Positions 36,301-46,796 of a stretch of 64,000 nucleotides of DNA are shown piece by piece. The notes beneath the pieces are model-generated. The model was given only the letters and a program-made list of their open reading frames with translations. It was not told the DNA's origin and searched no databases. A program made the translations under genes and the position numbers. Origin of the DNA: CAWFZT01 sp963820415 (GTDB lineage Bacteria; Chloroflexota; Anaerolineae; Anaerolineales; Anaerolineaceae). The first letter of the stretch is position 1. Every line of letters begins with the position of its first letter. Where the stretch lies: the NCBI GenBank assembly GCA_963820415.1, contig CAWFZT010000009.1, positions 364,330-428,329 on the forward strand, written 5' to 3'.

Positions 36301-37024
36301 CGAAAAACTGGTGCATAACTTTGTCTGCGCCGTGCGCGCCCGGCGCGAGGGCATTTTCCAGATTGACCTGCAACTCCGCCCATATGGCAACGCCGGGAGC
36401 CTGTCCGTTTCGCTGGATGCCTTCCGCCGCTATTTTTCCCCGGATGGACCGGCCTGGGCTTACGAGCGCCAGGCGCTCGTCCGGCTGCGCCACGTAGCCG
36501 GCGATCCCGCTTTGGGGCAGCAGGTGGCCCGCTTGCGGGATGAATACGTTTACACCGGTTTACCCTTCGATGTCACCGCTATGCGGGCCATGCGCGAGCG
36601 CCAGGTGCGCCATCTGGTAAAGGGCGGCACCTTTAATCCCAAGTTCAGCCCGGGTGGGTTGGTCGACGTGGAATATCTGGTTCAGGGCTTACAAATCAGC
36701 CACGGGCGGGATCTGCCAAGCCTGCGCCAGACCAACACCCGCAAAGCCATGGCGGCCCTGGCAGAGGCGGGTATCCTCTCGGCAGGGGATTATAGCCGTC
36801 TGCGTAAAGCGCACACTTTCCTGCGCTGGTTGATCGATTACCTGCGGGTGGTGCGAGGCAACGCCAAGGATGTGACCATGCCAATCGAAAACACAGAAGA
36901 AATGGCTTTCCTGGCCCGCCGGATGAACTTCGCCGATGCGCCCGCCCGCCTGCACAGCGAGTTGATGCGCTACACCGAGGATGTCCGCGAGTTGAACACT
37001 CGCCTGTTAACTTCTACTGGTTAA
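33308..37024 (+). CDS. glnE: Glutamine synthetase adenylyltransferase/deadenylyltransferase (two frameshifts)
   Basis: Three consecutive frames encode one large GlnE-type protein controlling glutamine synthetase by adenylylation. Part 1 (33308-about 34545) carries the first nucleotidyltransferase domain (AMGKLGGRELNYSSDIDLLF). Part 2 (to about 36258) carries the linker, with ACT-like features, and the start of the second domain (ALGKFGGSEMGFASDIELMF). Part 3 carries the rest (QIDLQLRPYGNAGSLSVSL, GGLVDVEYLVQGLQI). One surplus base near 34541-34548 and one missing G near 36253-36258 break the gene. Correcting both gives about 1,238 residues, longer than E. coli GlnE. It is divergent from glnA, its expected target. 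Two indels in an otherwise well-kept essential regulator suggest sequence error. Confidence 0.88.
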
Positions 37025-37086
37025 TTAACTATCCATTTGGGTAATGGTTTTTCCGGGAATGCTGGCATAAGATTGGCGGTAATCGT

Positions 37087-39286
37087 ATGACCCAACCTAC
37101 CTTCTCGCTGGATGATGCGCTAGCCCGGCTCAGCCGGATCACCGCTGCGATCACCTCCCTTCGTAAAGAAGACGAGCCTGGCATTCGCGCGGCTCTGGAG
37201 CTGGTCGCCCGCAATGCGGTCGATCTGATCCCAGGCGCGGTGGTATCGATCTGCTCTTTCGACCCCGCCAGGGATGCCCTGGATCTGAGCGGGCGGGTGG
37301 AGGTGGGCAAGCCATTTTGGGGAGACGGCGACGACCTGTGCCAGGTTGACCAGCTGGTCACGGCAGCCCTCCAGGAAAAAGTTCGCCAGCTTTCTTGGGA
37401 AGGCCCGGCCTTGAAACCCGCAGCCGGGCCAGCAGCCTGCTTCCCTCTTCTGGCATGCGGGGAGGTTTTGGGCGTGCTGGTGGCCAGCCGCCCGGGCGAC
37501 CAACCTTTTCAACAAGCCGAGCTGGCCTGGCTTGAGCACCTTGCTGGCCTGGCTGCCCTGACGCTTTCGCTGGCCCACCTGCCAATTCAAGCCCAGCAGG
37601 AACAGGCCGGCCGGGAAGGGCAGCTCCGCCGCTTACGGCGGGCCGGTATGCTGATCTCTTCCCGCTCCAGTCTGCAAGACACCCTGGATACCATCCTGCG
37701 CATGGCGCTTGAGATTACGGATGCCAGCTACGGTATCTTCCGCCTGGTGGATCGCAGCGCCAGGTACCTGGTGACCCGTTCGTTCACCGGGAGCGGTCTG
37801 GCAAAACCAGCCGTCGAGAACCTGCCCATTGGCGAGACTTCGGTCATGGGCTATGTCGCTAGCAAGCGTGAGCCGGTGGTGATCTCCGATCTGCATGAAG
37901 AGCCCTGGAAGGCGATCTATTACCCATTAGATCACGAGCTGGAAATGCGCTCGGAAGTAGCTGTCCCTTTGATCGGAGCCAGCGGGCGGTTGGAAGGTGT
38001 GCTCAACCTTGAAAGCCCTGAAATCAATGCCTTCGACAGAGAGGACCGCTATATTTTACAAATCCTGGCTACCCAGGCGGTGATTGCCATCCAGGAAGTG
38101 CGCCTGCTGGAAGCGTTGCAGGACATCGCCGCTATGCTGTACACACATTCGCTGGAGGACATCCACCAGGCGCTGGTCGATCGGGCCTGTGACCTGTTGA
38201 ATGTGCCTACCAGCTTGATCTGGCTCCAGGATAAGGACCGCCTGGTGGTGCACGCGGCTTCCGACCAATCGATTTGTGGCCAATCCATCCCCCTGGCAAG
38301 CGGGCCGACCAGCCGCGCCATCCAATCCGGCCAATTGGTAAGCCTGATGGAGCTGCATCTGGGCGACTTCGAGCTGCCCGGCCAGGAAAGCGCCGGATCG
38401 GCGCTGTTCGTCCCATTCACAAGCGGTTCGGACAGCCGGCCGGGCGGGGTCTTCAGCGTATTTACTGCCCGGGGTGACTTACGGGACTTCAGCCAGTCGG
38501 ATTGGGATAAACGGGTGGTCAGCATCCTGGGGCATTACGCAGCCCTGGCGGTGCAGAACACCGCTCATCTTGAGGCGTTAAAGCTGGCTGAAGACCAGCG
38601 CGCGACCACCGAAACCTTCGCCGCCATTGGGGATATCGCCGCCAACCTGCTGCACCGGCTCAATAACAAGGTAGGCACCATCCCGGTGCGAGTGGAAGGC
38701 ATCCAGGATAAATGTGGAGCGTTGATCCAGGCAGACCCTTACCTGGCAACCAACCTGGCCGAGATCCAGCGCAGCGCCGCCGAAGCCATGCAGGTAGTGC
38801 GCGAAAGCCTGGATCACCTGCGGCCGATCCAGTTGGCACCGGTGTCAGTAGCGGCCTGCGTGCAGAATGCCCTCTCCTCCACCCGGCTGCCGGGCGGGGT
38901 GCGGGTGGAAACGCAGGGATTGGAAGCCCTGCCAACCGTTCAGGCGGGCGCTGAGCGGCTAAATCTGGTGTTTGCCAACCTGCTGGAGAACGCCGCAGAC
39001 GCTATGGGAGGCATGGGTGAGGTGTGCATCCTGGGAACTGTACGGGACAGATGGGTGGAAGTCCAGGTCAGCGACACCGGCCCGGGTATCCCGCCCGAAC
39101 TGCATGAACGCATCTTTGAATTCAGTTACAGCTCCCGGGCTTCTCACCCGGGGAAATTGGGGTTTGGTTTATGGTGGGTCAAATCCTGGGTCACCCGGTT
39201 CGGCGGGAGGGTGGCGGTTGAAAGCGCTCACGGCCGACGGCACGACCTTTATCTTGAGCTTACCTCTGTCAGGAGGCGATGCGTGA
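37087..39286 (+). CDS. GAF-domain sensor histidine kinase (frameshift near its end)
   Basis: A soluble sensor kinase of about 730 residues with several GAF domains (roughly 20-165, 190-340 and 355-505), no membrane segment, an unusual phosphoacceptor region (IAANLLHRLNNKVG) and an HATPase core: VFANLLENAADAMGG, VSDTGPGIPPELHERIFE and LGFGLWWVKSWV. As read, the frame runs on into the next gene. One surplus C at about 39232-39236 is responsible: in the other frame the protein ends DGTTFILSLPLSGGDA with a stop at 39284-39286, the normal end for an HATPase domain. The stop overlaps the regulator ATG (TGATG). The kinase sits between glnE and glutamate synthase and may sense a cytoplasmic nitrogen or redox signal. 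Confidence 0.82.
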
Positions 39287-40390
39287 TGGCCAAGGAACAC
39301 TCCATCTTACGGGCTTTAATTGTTGAAGACGACCCCTCCTGGCAGGAGATCCTCTCGGAGATCCTGAGCGACTGCGGCCTGGAGGTGGACCTGGCGGTGA
39401 ATTATGAAGACGCCCTGAAGCTGATCCGCGCTTCCAGCCATCGCATCGCCGTCCTGGACCTGTCCCTGGGCGGGCCAGACCACCGCAATCAAGATGGCCT
39501 GAAAGTATTGGATGAGGTCACTCGGCTGGATCCAATCTGCGCCAGCATTTTCCTCACCGGGTTTGCCACGGTAGAGCTGGCAGTCAGCGTGATCCAGGAG
39601 CTGGGGGCTTACACCTGCCTGCGGAAAGAGACTTTCCGCCGGGCGAATTTCCGCAAGGTAGTCAACCAGGCGCTGGCTATCGGGATTCGTCCACCAGGGG
39701 CCGGTGAGCCCCGGCCGGCAGACACGATCGGGCAGTCTCCCGCGGCTGGGGAAAAAGAATCGCCAGTTATAGAAGGATCAGCCGGCAGCGCCCTGGTGGC
39801 CGAAGATGACCCAGGCTGGCGAGCCTTGCTTGCCGAGCTACTGGTCGAAGCCGGTTACCATGTTGAGCAGTGTAGCAGCTACGTGCAGGCTCTAGGCGCC
39901 CTACACAACAATGCTTATCCAACTGGCGGTGGTGGATCTCTCCCTGGCCAGCTCGCGGCAGCCCGATGCCAACCAGGATGGTTACCGCCTGCTGGCGACT
40001 ACCCAGAAGCTGGGTATCCCTACCATCATCGTCAGCGGGTATGCCGAGCCGGAGGCCATCGAGCGGGCCTATACTGAATACCAGTTGTTTGCCTGCCTGG
40101 AAAAGCAGGTCTTCGACCGCAAGGCTTTCCAGTCGACGGTGAACAATGCCCGCACGCTGCTCGAACGCAGCGTTGAGGCAGGCTCCGGGCTGCAGGCCCT
40201 GACCGGGCGCGAGCGCCAGGTGCTGGCTCTGCTGGCGCGTGGAATGACGAATAAGGAGATCGCCAACACCCTGGTAATCACCCCCAACACGGTCAAGCGC
40301 CATCTGAAATCGCTCTTCGCCAAGCTGGAAGTGAACACACGCTCGGCCGCCTCAGCCATCGCCACCCGGGCGAGGATTGTGGATTCATGA
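39286..40390 (+). CDS. Response regulator with two receiver domains and a LuxR-type helix-turn-helix (frameshifted)
   Basis: The start ATG at 39286 is preceded by a perfect AGGAGG (39271-39276) at 9 bases, which supports a gene separate from the kinase. Receiver 1 (ALIVEDDPSWQE, phosphoacceptor in IAVLDLSLGG, FLTGFA, Lys in CLRKE) is joined by a linker to receiver 2 (LVAEDDPGWRA, LAVVDLSLA, IVSGYA, Lys in CLEKQ). A surplus C near 39918-39922 breaks receiver 2. The C-terminal LuxR/FixJ domain reads LTGREREVL-like (LTGRERQVLALLARGMTNKE) and NTVKRHLKSLFAKL. Corrected length is about 367 residues. Tandem receivers ahead of a LuxR domain are uncommon and suggest integration of two phosphorylation inputs. 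Confidence 0.82.
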
Positions 40391-40430
40391 CCTCCTAAAA
40401 TCCAACCCAATACCCCCGTTTCTCAGGCGG

Positions 40431-43400
40431 TCATTCCGCCATATCCTCGACCATTATCTCCACTGGGGTTGGCACAGCCGTGGACGGTTTGGGCACCACC
40501 TTTACGAAGCGCGCCAGGAGCATGCTCTCGGCGCTCAGGGCGCGGATCTGCTCGGCGGTCTCGTACTGGTAAGTGTGTTCGAGAGCCTCAATGTAGAAAT
40601 TCAGCAATCGCTGCAGATCCTTGAGGTCATCCTGAAGTATGAGTTGGATATCCACCTGAGCGCCCAGCGCGATCCGTTTGCGCAGGGCCGCCTGGTCGAA
40701 ACCCATCTCGGTAGTCAACTGCTGGTAGACCACGCCGCCGGTCATGCCGGAAAAGGCATACGGCCCGGGGTCCCCCAGGATGACTACTCGCCCGGCGGTC
40801 ATATACTCGCAGGCGAATCCTTTCAGGTTAGCGCGAGTTGAGGTGGTCAAGCTTTCGGCGTCCACCGGTTCAGTGATCTCCCCTCCGATGACCACATCTG
40901 CGCCGGAGAGGCGAATGCAAGCCCGCGTGTCAGCGTTGCCCTGGACGATGAGGATGCCTTTCTGGGCCCCGTAGGCGAAGCTCTTACCCACCGACCCGTC
41001 GATGCGGGCACCGTCATGATTAATGCCTTTCATGACTGCCACTCGCCCGCCGCAAGCGCCCTTGCCAGTGCCGTCCTGGGCGCCGCCCTCGATGATGATA
41101 TCCAGCGGGTCGGCCAGCCAGGCCGAGAAACCATTGCCGGCGATAGAAGAGGGGCCGAAGCGTAAATGCAGGCATTCCACCTGCTGCTGGATTTCTGGCC
41201 GGCGGGACAAGGCGCCAACAATATGAGCGCCCAGGGCCCGATCGATGGCCGTGACTGAGTCTTGGTAGGTAATCTCGCGCTCACCATCTTCGAGGATAGT
41301 TTCAGTGATCAGCTCGCTTAGTAAACGGGTAAGGTTGTTGCGCGGTCTCACCAGAAGGCGGCCGACACCCGGCTCAAATTCAGGCCGGGGTCGGATCGGG
41401 ACGGATTGCAACATAGCGGAAAGATCCACCTGCTCCTGACCGGTGACCTGTTCCAGCAGGTCGCCGCGGCCCACCAGGTCTTGCAGACAGGTGCCACCCA
41501 GGCGGGCCGTGATCTGACGAACTTCCTCTTCCATGCCTTTGAACAGGCGCACCAACTGAACGGCAGCGCTCTCGAACTCCAGCGGGTTGAATACCCGCAG
41601 GCCTTTCTCCCTGGCCTCGTCCTGGGTGCGGATCTGAGTGGCGATACCGGCAAAGCAAGTGCCTTCTTCACATTTACGGCAGATGGAACAGCCGATGGCG
41701 ACCATTGCCATGGTGCCAAAGCCCACCCGGTTGGCCCCCAGCAGGACCATCTTAACTACATCCTCGCCGGTTTTCATTCCGCCATCGCACCAGATTTCAA
41801 CCTTGTTGCGCAAGCCGGATTTAACCAGGGCGCGGTGAGCTTGAATAACGCCAATTTCCGCCGGCAACCCGACGTACTGCAAGGAGTGCTTACGAGCGGC
41901 GCCCGTACCGCCATCGTAACCGCTCAGGTTGATGATATCGGCGCCAGCCTTGGCAATCCCAACCGCGATCACGCCAATGCCCGGCACCACCGGGCACTTG
42001 ACCGAAACTCTAGCCTGGGGATTGACGACTTTCAGCTCTTCGATGAGCTGGGCCAGGTCTTCGATAGAGTACAGGTCGTGGTTGTTGGAAGGCGAGAGCA
42101 GGGACACAAAGGGTGGGGTATGGCGGGCTTCGGCCACCTGGGGGGTAACCTTGTAACCAGGCAGCATACCGCCCTCGCCGGGCTTGGCGCCCTGGCCGAT
42201 CTTGATCTCGATCACTGCGGCCGAATTGAGGAATTCGGAGTTGACCCCAAAGCGCCCGGAGGCTACCTGCTGGCCGCGGTTCTTTTTATAGATGCCCATG
42301 ATATCGGGCAGCTCACCACCTTCACCGTTGATACAGATGATATTCAGGCAGGAAGCTGCGTAGGCATAAGTGCGGAAAGAAATTTCACCCTGCGAGCCAA
42401 AGGACATGGCGCCTATGACGAAGGGCAGGCTGTAGTCACCCACGCTCATGTCTACCTGGCTGGCGATTCCCGTAGACCGGATCTTCTTGAAACCCAGGAC
42501 ATGGCGCAGCGCCACCGGATTTTCTGCTTTCAGAGCCTGGAAAGTTTCCAGTACTTCTTCGTAACCGGCGATAGATTTGGTGAACAGGCCAACTTTCTTC
42601 CACAGCCGCGGGTAGAAATGATGGACGCGCGGCAGCGTGCAGGCCGCATCCTTTTCGCGCAGCTCCTGACCACGCTCGGCTGATTCGCGGGTCAAGCGCT
42701 CCCATGTGAGGCCGGCTGTCTCGCTGCCGAAGAAATTGGGGGTCTTCAGCACCGCCGCTACGCCTGGCGCCAGGCCGATGGAACTGCACACCCGGCCGTA
42801 GCCACGCAGCTCATGGCAGCCCATGGTGGAGATCACTTTTTCCAGCCCTGCCTTCAGCGTATTGAGCAAACGTTGTTGGACAACCTCGACCGTGCTCCCA
42901 TTCCAGGCGACCTCCTGCCTGGCCTTCATTACAGCCACAGCCGCCATAGCATAGGGGTTCAGGGCATCCGCCCCAAAACCGCATAACAGAACGATATCGT
43001 GTAAGGTGCGGATGGCGGCGCTGCGCACCACCAACCCGGCCCGCCGGCGCATATTCAGCTTACTTTCCTTACCGGTCTGGCGCAGGATTTCATCGATCCG
43101 GCTGACAGCCAGATTAGGGTCCAACCAGCCATAACCTTGCCGGTGGGTCTCGTCATCGTCCAGCATCAGGCACTGCGAGCCGTTCTCCACCGCCGCCACC
43201 GCTTGAACTGCCAGGCGCTCGAGGGCGGCAGGGACATCTTCCCCGGGTAGCACGCCCAGCACCAGCCAGGTGGTGCGTCCATTGAAAGTCTCCAGGACTT
43301 GCTCGATGGACAGCGTCCCGAACTTCTCCCCCAGGATCTGGGCCTGCTCGGGGGTGCCCAGGTCAGGGTGGCCTCCGGTGAGGACGGGGATTGTTAACGT

Positions 43401-45134
43401 GACCACGATATCATTTGGATCGGGTGGGCGCCCAATGGTAGGGCCGGCCCCCAGCAGACTGCTGGTGGAGAAGACCTCCACCTCACGGCCGCGGTCGATG
43501 GCCGGGTTGGTGACCACCGCCACCGTCTCTTTGAAGAAGTCGGCGATGTTGACACGGTGTTTGGCCAGGACCGCCAGGGGGCCGTCGTAGCCCAGCGAAC
43601 TGATCTCTTTTCCGTTAATCACAATATCATCGATATCCTGTATATGTTCCATGTTCCAACCATTGGCTGCCAGTACGTAAGCCTCGAGCGGGGTGGCGCG
43701 GTCCGGTTGAAGGTACCAGGGTGAGGTGAGCGGCTTCGGCCGGCCGGCGGGAACCGCCGTCGGAGGCTCGGTGGGGGAAATCTGGATTTCGCTAACCACC
43801 TGGCGGCTGGGGGACCGGGAAGGGCGCTGTCCCCAGCCGGATTGTTCCTCGCTGGTCCAATACCGGCGAGCCAACTGCGGGGCTTCCCGCTGGAAGGCCC
43901 GGTTCATCACATGCTGGCGGATAGCCGCGTGGGTAAGGATCTCGGCGTTTTCGCCGCGGTGCAGGCGGATGGCCATTTTCTCGCCAGGGCCAAGTGGACG
44001 CGGTTCAGTCACCATCACTTCCAACGGGATGGCGCCGCGTTCAGAGCTGAATAGATATTCTTTCTCGGACTCGACAAACCACAGTGGGCGCAGGCCAAGA
44101 GCGTCCACACTGGCCACAATCGTGTCGCCGAAACGGGCCAGGATTGCCGCCGGACCCTGGGCATAAGGACCAAAGGACTGCCGGATACGGGTGTACACGG
44201 CGCGCAGCTCGGGGGAGAATTGTTCCAGCTCGTAAGGCACAGGGGGGAAGACAGTTTCCATGGCTTCGACCAGATCCAGGCCATAGTGGGTACACATGGT
44301 GTGGAGGGTGCGGTCCACATCCTGGGAGTCGGAGCCGTTGCGTGGCAGAATGACGCCCATTTCCTCCGCTTCCAGGCGCAGGCGGGTAATGGTGTTAATT
44401 TCACCGTTGTGGCCAAGCAGGGCAAAGGGTTGGGAACGCTCGAAGTTCGAAACGGTGTTGGTCGAATAGCGTGCGTGGCTTAGGACGACTGAGGTATCGT
44501 AATTGCGGTCCTGCAGATCAGGATAATAGCGAGACAGGGTCTCCACCGAGCCGCGCACTTTATAGACGACTACATGCGGGCTGAGTGACAGGAAATGGAT
44601 GGGGAATTCAGTCTCGAGCTGAGTTTGGACCTCGAGCAGGCGTTTTTCGACACCCGGGAATTCGACATAACCGGCAATCTGCCAGAAGGCGGGCGGATCC
44701 AGGCGTCCATTGCTGCCCAGCGCCTCTCGGCGGGTTCGACCCGCCTGCTGATAGAATAGGTTGAGCCCGGCTGCGTCGAAGGAGGCCTGGATGCGGTCGT
44801 GCAGTTCAGGCTGGTCGGACTGGACCGGGATGAACAGTTGGCCTACCCAGAAGCCGGGATGAGAGGCCAAAGAAGCGCGCAGGCTGACCTGGCTGAGCTT
44901 GCGAGCCCACAGCCGGCGGGGTACATCAGTCTGGACACCGGCGCCGTCGCCTTCACCATTGACAAAACCTGTGCGGTGGCCCATCTGGATCAGAGCGCCA
45001 ATAGAACGCTTGAGGGTTCCAAAGGTGCTTTGCCCGTACTTGCGAGCACTTAGGTAAATAGCACACGCATCGCTTTCCGGGCCGTATGGACCGTCGTCCA
45101 GTGCGTCATTGCGGATGGAATTAGGTGCTACCAT
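40431..45134 (-). CDS. gltB: Glutamate synthase, large subunit
   Basis: A 1,567-residue intact protein. An N-terminal class II glutamine amidotransferase domain has a candidate nucleophile at Cys24 (ESDACAIYL) after a short propeptide. A central domain, an FMN-binding synthase barrel (NLSGYDGGTGAARKHSLQYV), a 3Fe-4S Cys motif (GCSICRKCEEGTCFAGIATQ) and a C-terminal GXGXG beta-helix (GGAQDGTGKGACGG, VGKSFAYGAQKG) follow. It transfers the glutamine amide to 2-oxoglutarate. No small (beta) subunit gene is adjacent, so the electron donor is either encoded elsewhere or ferredoxin. It converges with the response regulator (40 bp gap) and has its own promoter with a leader hairpin. Confidence 0.93.
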   Translation of the reverse strand: MVAPNSIRNDALDDGPYGPESDACAIYLSARKYGQSTFGTLKRSIGALIQMGHRTGFVNGEGDGAGVQTDVPRRLWARKLSQVSLRASLASHPGFWVGQLFIPVQSDQPELHDRIQASFDAAGLNLFYQQAGRTRREALGSNGRLDPPAFWQIAGYVEFPGVEKRLLEVQTQLETEFPIHFLSLSPHVVVYKVRGSVETLSRYYPDLQDRNYDTSVVLSHARYSTNTVSNFERSQPFALLGHNGEINTITRLRLEAEEMGVILPRNGSDSQDVDRTLHTMCTHYGLDLVEAMETVFPPVPYELEQFSPELRAVYTRIRQSFGPYAQGPAAILARFGDTIVASVDALGLRPLWFVESEKEYLFSSERGAIPLEVMVTEPRPLGPGEKMAIRLHRGENAEILTHAAIRQHVMNRAFQREAPQLARRYWTSEEQSGWGQRPSRSPSRQVVSEIQISPTEPPTAVPAGRPKPLTSPWYLQPDRATPLEAYVLAANGWNMEHIQDIDDIVINGKEISSLGYDGPLAVLAKHRVNIADFFKETVAVVTNPAIDRGREVEVFSTSSLLGAGPTIGRPPDPNDIVVTLTIPVLTGGHPDLGTPEQAQILGEKFGTLSIEQVLETFNGRTTWLVLGVLPGEDVPAALERLAVQAVAAVENGSQCLMLDDDETHRQGYGWLDPNLAVSRIDEILRQTGKESKLNMRRRAGLVVRSAAIRTLHDIVLLCGFGADALNPYAMAAVAVMKARQEVAWNGSTVEVVQQRLLNTLKAGLEKVISTMGCHELRGYGRVCSSIGLAPGVAAVLKTPNFFGSETAGLTWERLTRESAERGQELREKDAACTLPRVHHFYPRLWKKVGLFTKSIAGYEEVLETFQALKAENPVALRHVLGFKKIRSTGIASQVDMSVGDYSLPFVIGAMSFGSQGEISFRTYAYAASCLNIICINGEGGELPDIMGIYKKNRGQQVASGRFGVNSEFLNSAAVIEIKIGQGAKPGEGGMLPGYKVTPQVAEARHTPPFVSLLSPSNNHDLYSIEDLAQLIEELKVVNPQARVSVKCPVVPGIGVIAVGIAKAGADIINLSGYDGGTGAARKHSLQYVGLPAEIGVIQAHRALVKSGLRNKVEIWCDGGMKTGEDVVKMVLLGANRVGFGTMAMVAIGCSICRKCEEGTCFAGIATQIRTQDEAREKGLRVFNPLEFESAAVQLVRLFKGMEEEVRQITARLGGTCLQDLVGRGDLLEQVTGQEQVDLSAMLQSVPIRPRPEFEPGVGRLLVRPRNNLTRLLSELITETILEDGEREITYQDSVTAIDRALGAHIVGALSRRPEIQQQVECLHLRFGPSSIAGNGFSAWLADPLDIIIEGGAQDGTGKGACGGRVAVMKGINHDGARIDGSVGKSFAYGAQKGILIVQGNADTRACIRLSGADVVIGGEITEPVDAESLTTSTRANLKGFACEYMTAGRVVILGDPGPYAFSGMTGGVVYQQLTTEMGFDQAALRKRIALGAQVDIQLILQDDLKDLQRLLNFYIEALEHTYQYETAEQIRALSAESMLLARFVKVVPKPSTAVPTPVEIMVEDMAE

Positions 45135-45212
45135 AGCATACCTCGATAATAAGGGTCGATGGGGGGTTCTATCAGCCCAAGGACTTATAAATGGAAATAA
45201 GTAAAGGAAATG

Positions 45213-45244
45213 CCTGGTCCGCTCAACGATCCTGAGACCAGGCC
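45213..45244 (-). promoter_or_regulatory. Leader hairpin of the glutamate synthase mRNA
   Basis: GCCTGGTC (45213-45220) pairs perfectly with GACCAGGC (45237-45244) around a 16-base loop, inside the leader of about 130 bases between the promoter and the gltB start. No T-run follows, so it is not a simple terminator. It may be a regulatory or mRNA-stability element. Confidence 0.4.
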
Positions 45245-45273
45245 TGGAAAAATTTCTATGTATTTAAGGGATA

Positions 45274-45302
45274 ATTATAAGAGATTTTAGATCAAATTTC
45301 AA
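45274..45302 (-). promoter_or_regulatory. Promoter of glutamate synthase
   Basis: On the minus strand: TTGAAA (45297-45302), 17-bp spacer, TATAAT (45274-45279). Strong match. The stretch 45135-45470 has no gene: it holds this promoter, the leader hairpin and the left end of an insertion sequence, whose tip at 45319 is only 16 bp upstream of the -35 box. Confidence 0.65.
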
Positions 45303-45329
45303 TAGGCAATTTCATAATTGTCAGCCAAA

Positions 45330-45433
45330 GTTGAAAAGTGAACCGATAGCAGTTCAAAAGTGAACTCTTTCCAGTTGATAAGTGAACCGAGGAAAACCTG
45401 AAAACTGAACCATCCAAACTTGAAAAGTGAACT
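45330..45433 (+). repeat. Left terminal array of five 22-bp-phased transposase-site repeats
   Basis: Units of the form (G/C)TTGAAAAGTGAAC begin at 45330, 45352, 45374, 45397 and 45419, a regular step of 22-23 bp, about two helical turns, so all face the same side of the DNA. They match, in inverted orientation, the units at the right end. Confidence 0.8.
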
Positions 45434-45470
45434 GAATCCGTGGTAGATAATGGATCAAAAAGGGATCCAC

Positions 45471-46729
45471 ATGGCACAACTACATAAGCAGTTCAGGGCT
45501 GACCAAGTCAAAGTTTTACTTACCTCCTACAAGCAAGGGCATCTGAGTGGGAAGATATTGAACACACCCTTGGAATTGGTAAAACCCGGTTCTTCGCCCT
45601 CATGAAACAACTTCGGGATCACCCCAGTACCTTTTCAATCGATTATCATCGCCAAAGCCGACCGCATCTGGGTCCCGAGGCTGAAGACAAGATCCAACAG
45701 GAGCTGTTGCGCGACAAAGAATTGGTCGAGAACAAAGATTTACCTATCTCAAGATACAACTATGCGGCTTTGACTGACCGCTTGAAAAAGGTGGGCATCC
45801 GAGTATCCCCCACGACGGTTATCCAGCGTGCTAAGGATTTGGGATGTTACCAGGCCAAAAAGAAGAAAAAGGATCAGCATGACCGGGCAATCGTCACCTC
45901 CGCAACCGGCGATTTGATCCAACATGATGCTTCTTTGCACCTGTGGACGCCTTATGCCAGTCAGAAATCGACACTGATCACTTCCCTGGATGACTATAGT
46001 CGCATGGTGCTGTATGCCGATTTGGTCGAATCTGAGACCAGTTGGGCCCATATTCAAGCGGCTCAGTACGTCATGCAAACTTTTGGCATTCCCCATCAGT
46101 ACTATGTCGACAATTTACGCGTCTTTCGTTTCATCCAGAACCGGGACAGCGTGTGGCGCAACCATGTCCTGGGGACTGATGACGTGAATACCCAGTGGCG
46201 CCAAGTCCTGGCGCTGATGCACACCGACGTGATTTATGCCCTTTCGCCACAGGCCAAAGGCAAAATCGAGCGTCCCTACCGTTGGATGCAAGATCGGATT
46301 TTCCGCACCTGTGCTCTAGAGCATATCTTCTCGCTCCAGGAGGTTCGGGTCGTTGTCCGCGTAGAAATTCATCGCTATAACTATCTCCAGGTTCACTCCA
46401 CTACCCAAGAAATCCCCGCCATTCGCTTTGAAAAAGCCAAACAGGAGAACAAATCGGTGTTTCGTCCCTTTGTTTTACCCCAAGACTACGAGTCCAGTAA
46501 GGATATTTTCTGTATCCGTCACAGTCGGGTGGCGGATGGATATCGCAAGATCTCGATTGCCGACCAGGCATTCCAAATCTCAGGAATTGAACCCAGAGAA
46601 GCAGTGGAATTGCACTTGATCCCAGATGAAGCTAAGAACCTGGTTGAGATCCGCATTTGGGCACATAGAAAAATGGTTCATCGGTTGAATTTGCCGATCT
46701 CGGATATCGAGAAAGCAGTTCACTTTTGA
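45471..46729 (+). pseudogene. Integrase-core (rve/DDE) transposase, frameshifted near its start
   Basis: The gene begins at ATG 45471 (MAQLHKQFRADQVKVLL) and reads to HLSG, where one missing base near 45553 shifts frame. It continues as EDIEHTLGIGKTRFFALM and then the long frame to 46729. The full protein, about 420 residues, has a helix-turn-helix N-terminus and an RNase-H-like core: first Asp in LIQHDASLHLW, second Asp in YYVDNLRVF, and Glu in KGKIERPYRW. The last residues AVHF and the stop are encoded by the first right-end repeat. The shift may be inactivating, programmed, or an error; no classic slippery heptamer was seen. Confidence 0.75.
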
Positions 46730-46796
46730 AGTTTGGTTCAGCGTTAGGAAAATTCCACGGTTCACTTTTCAACTTTTGATGAGTTCACTTTTGAAG
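46717..46796 (-). repeat. Right terminal array of inverted transposase-site repeats
   Basis: AGTTCACTTTTGAAG-type units begin at 46717, 46759 and 46782, with a degenerate one near 46737, again near 22-bp spacing. They are the inverted counterparts of the left array. The unit at 46717 overlaps the transposase stop codon. Confidence 0.75.

Noticed and set aside
37087..40077. A single 996-residue hybrid kinase-receiver protein
   Set aside because: The fusion arises from one extra base. In the other frame the kinase ends normally at 39286, and an AGGAGG ribosome site sits 9 bases before a separate regulator ATG.
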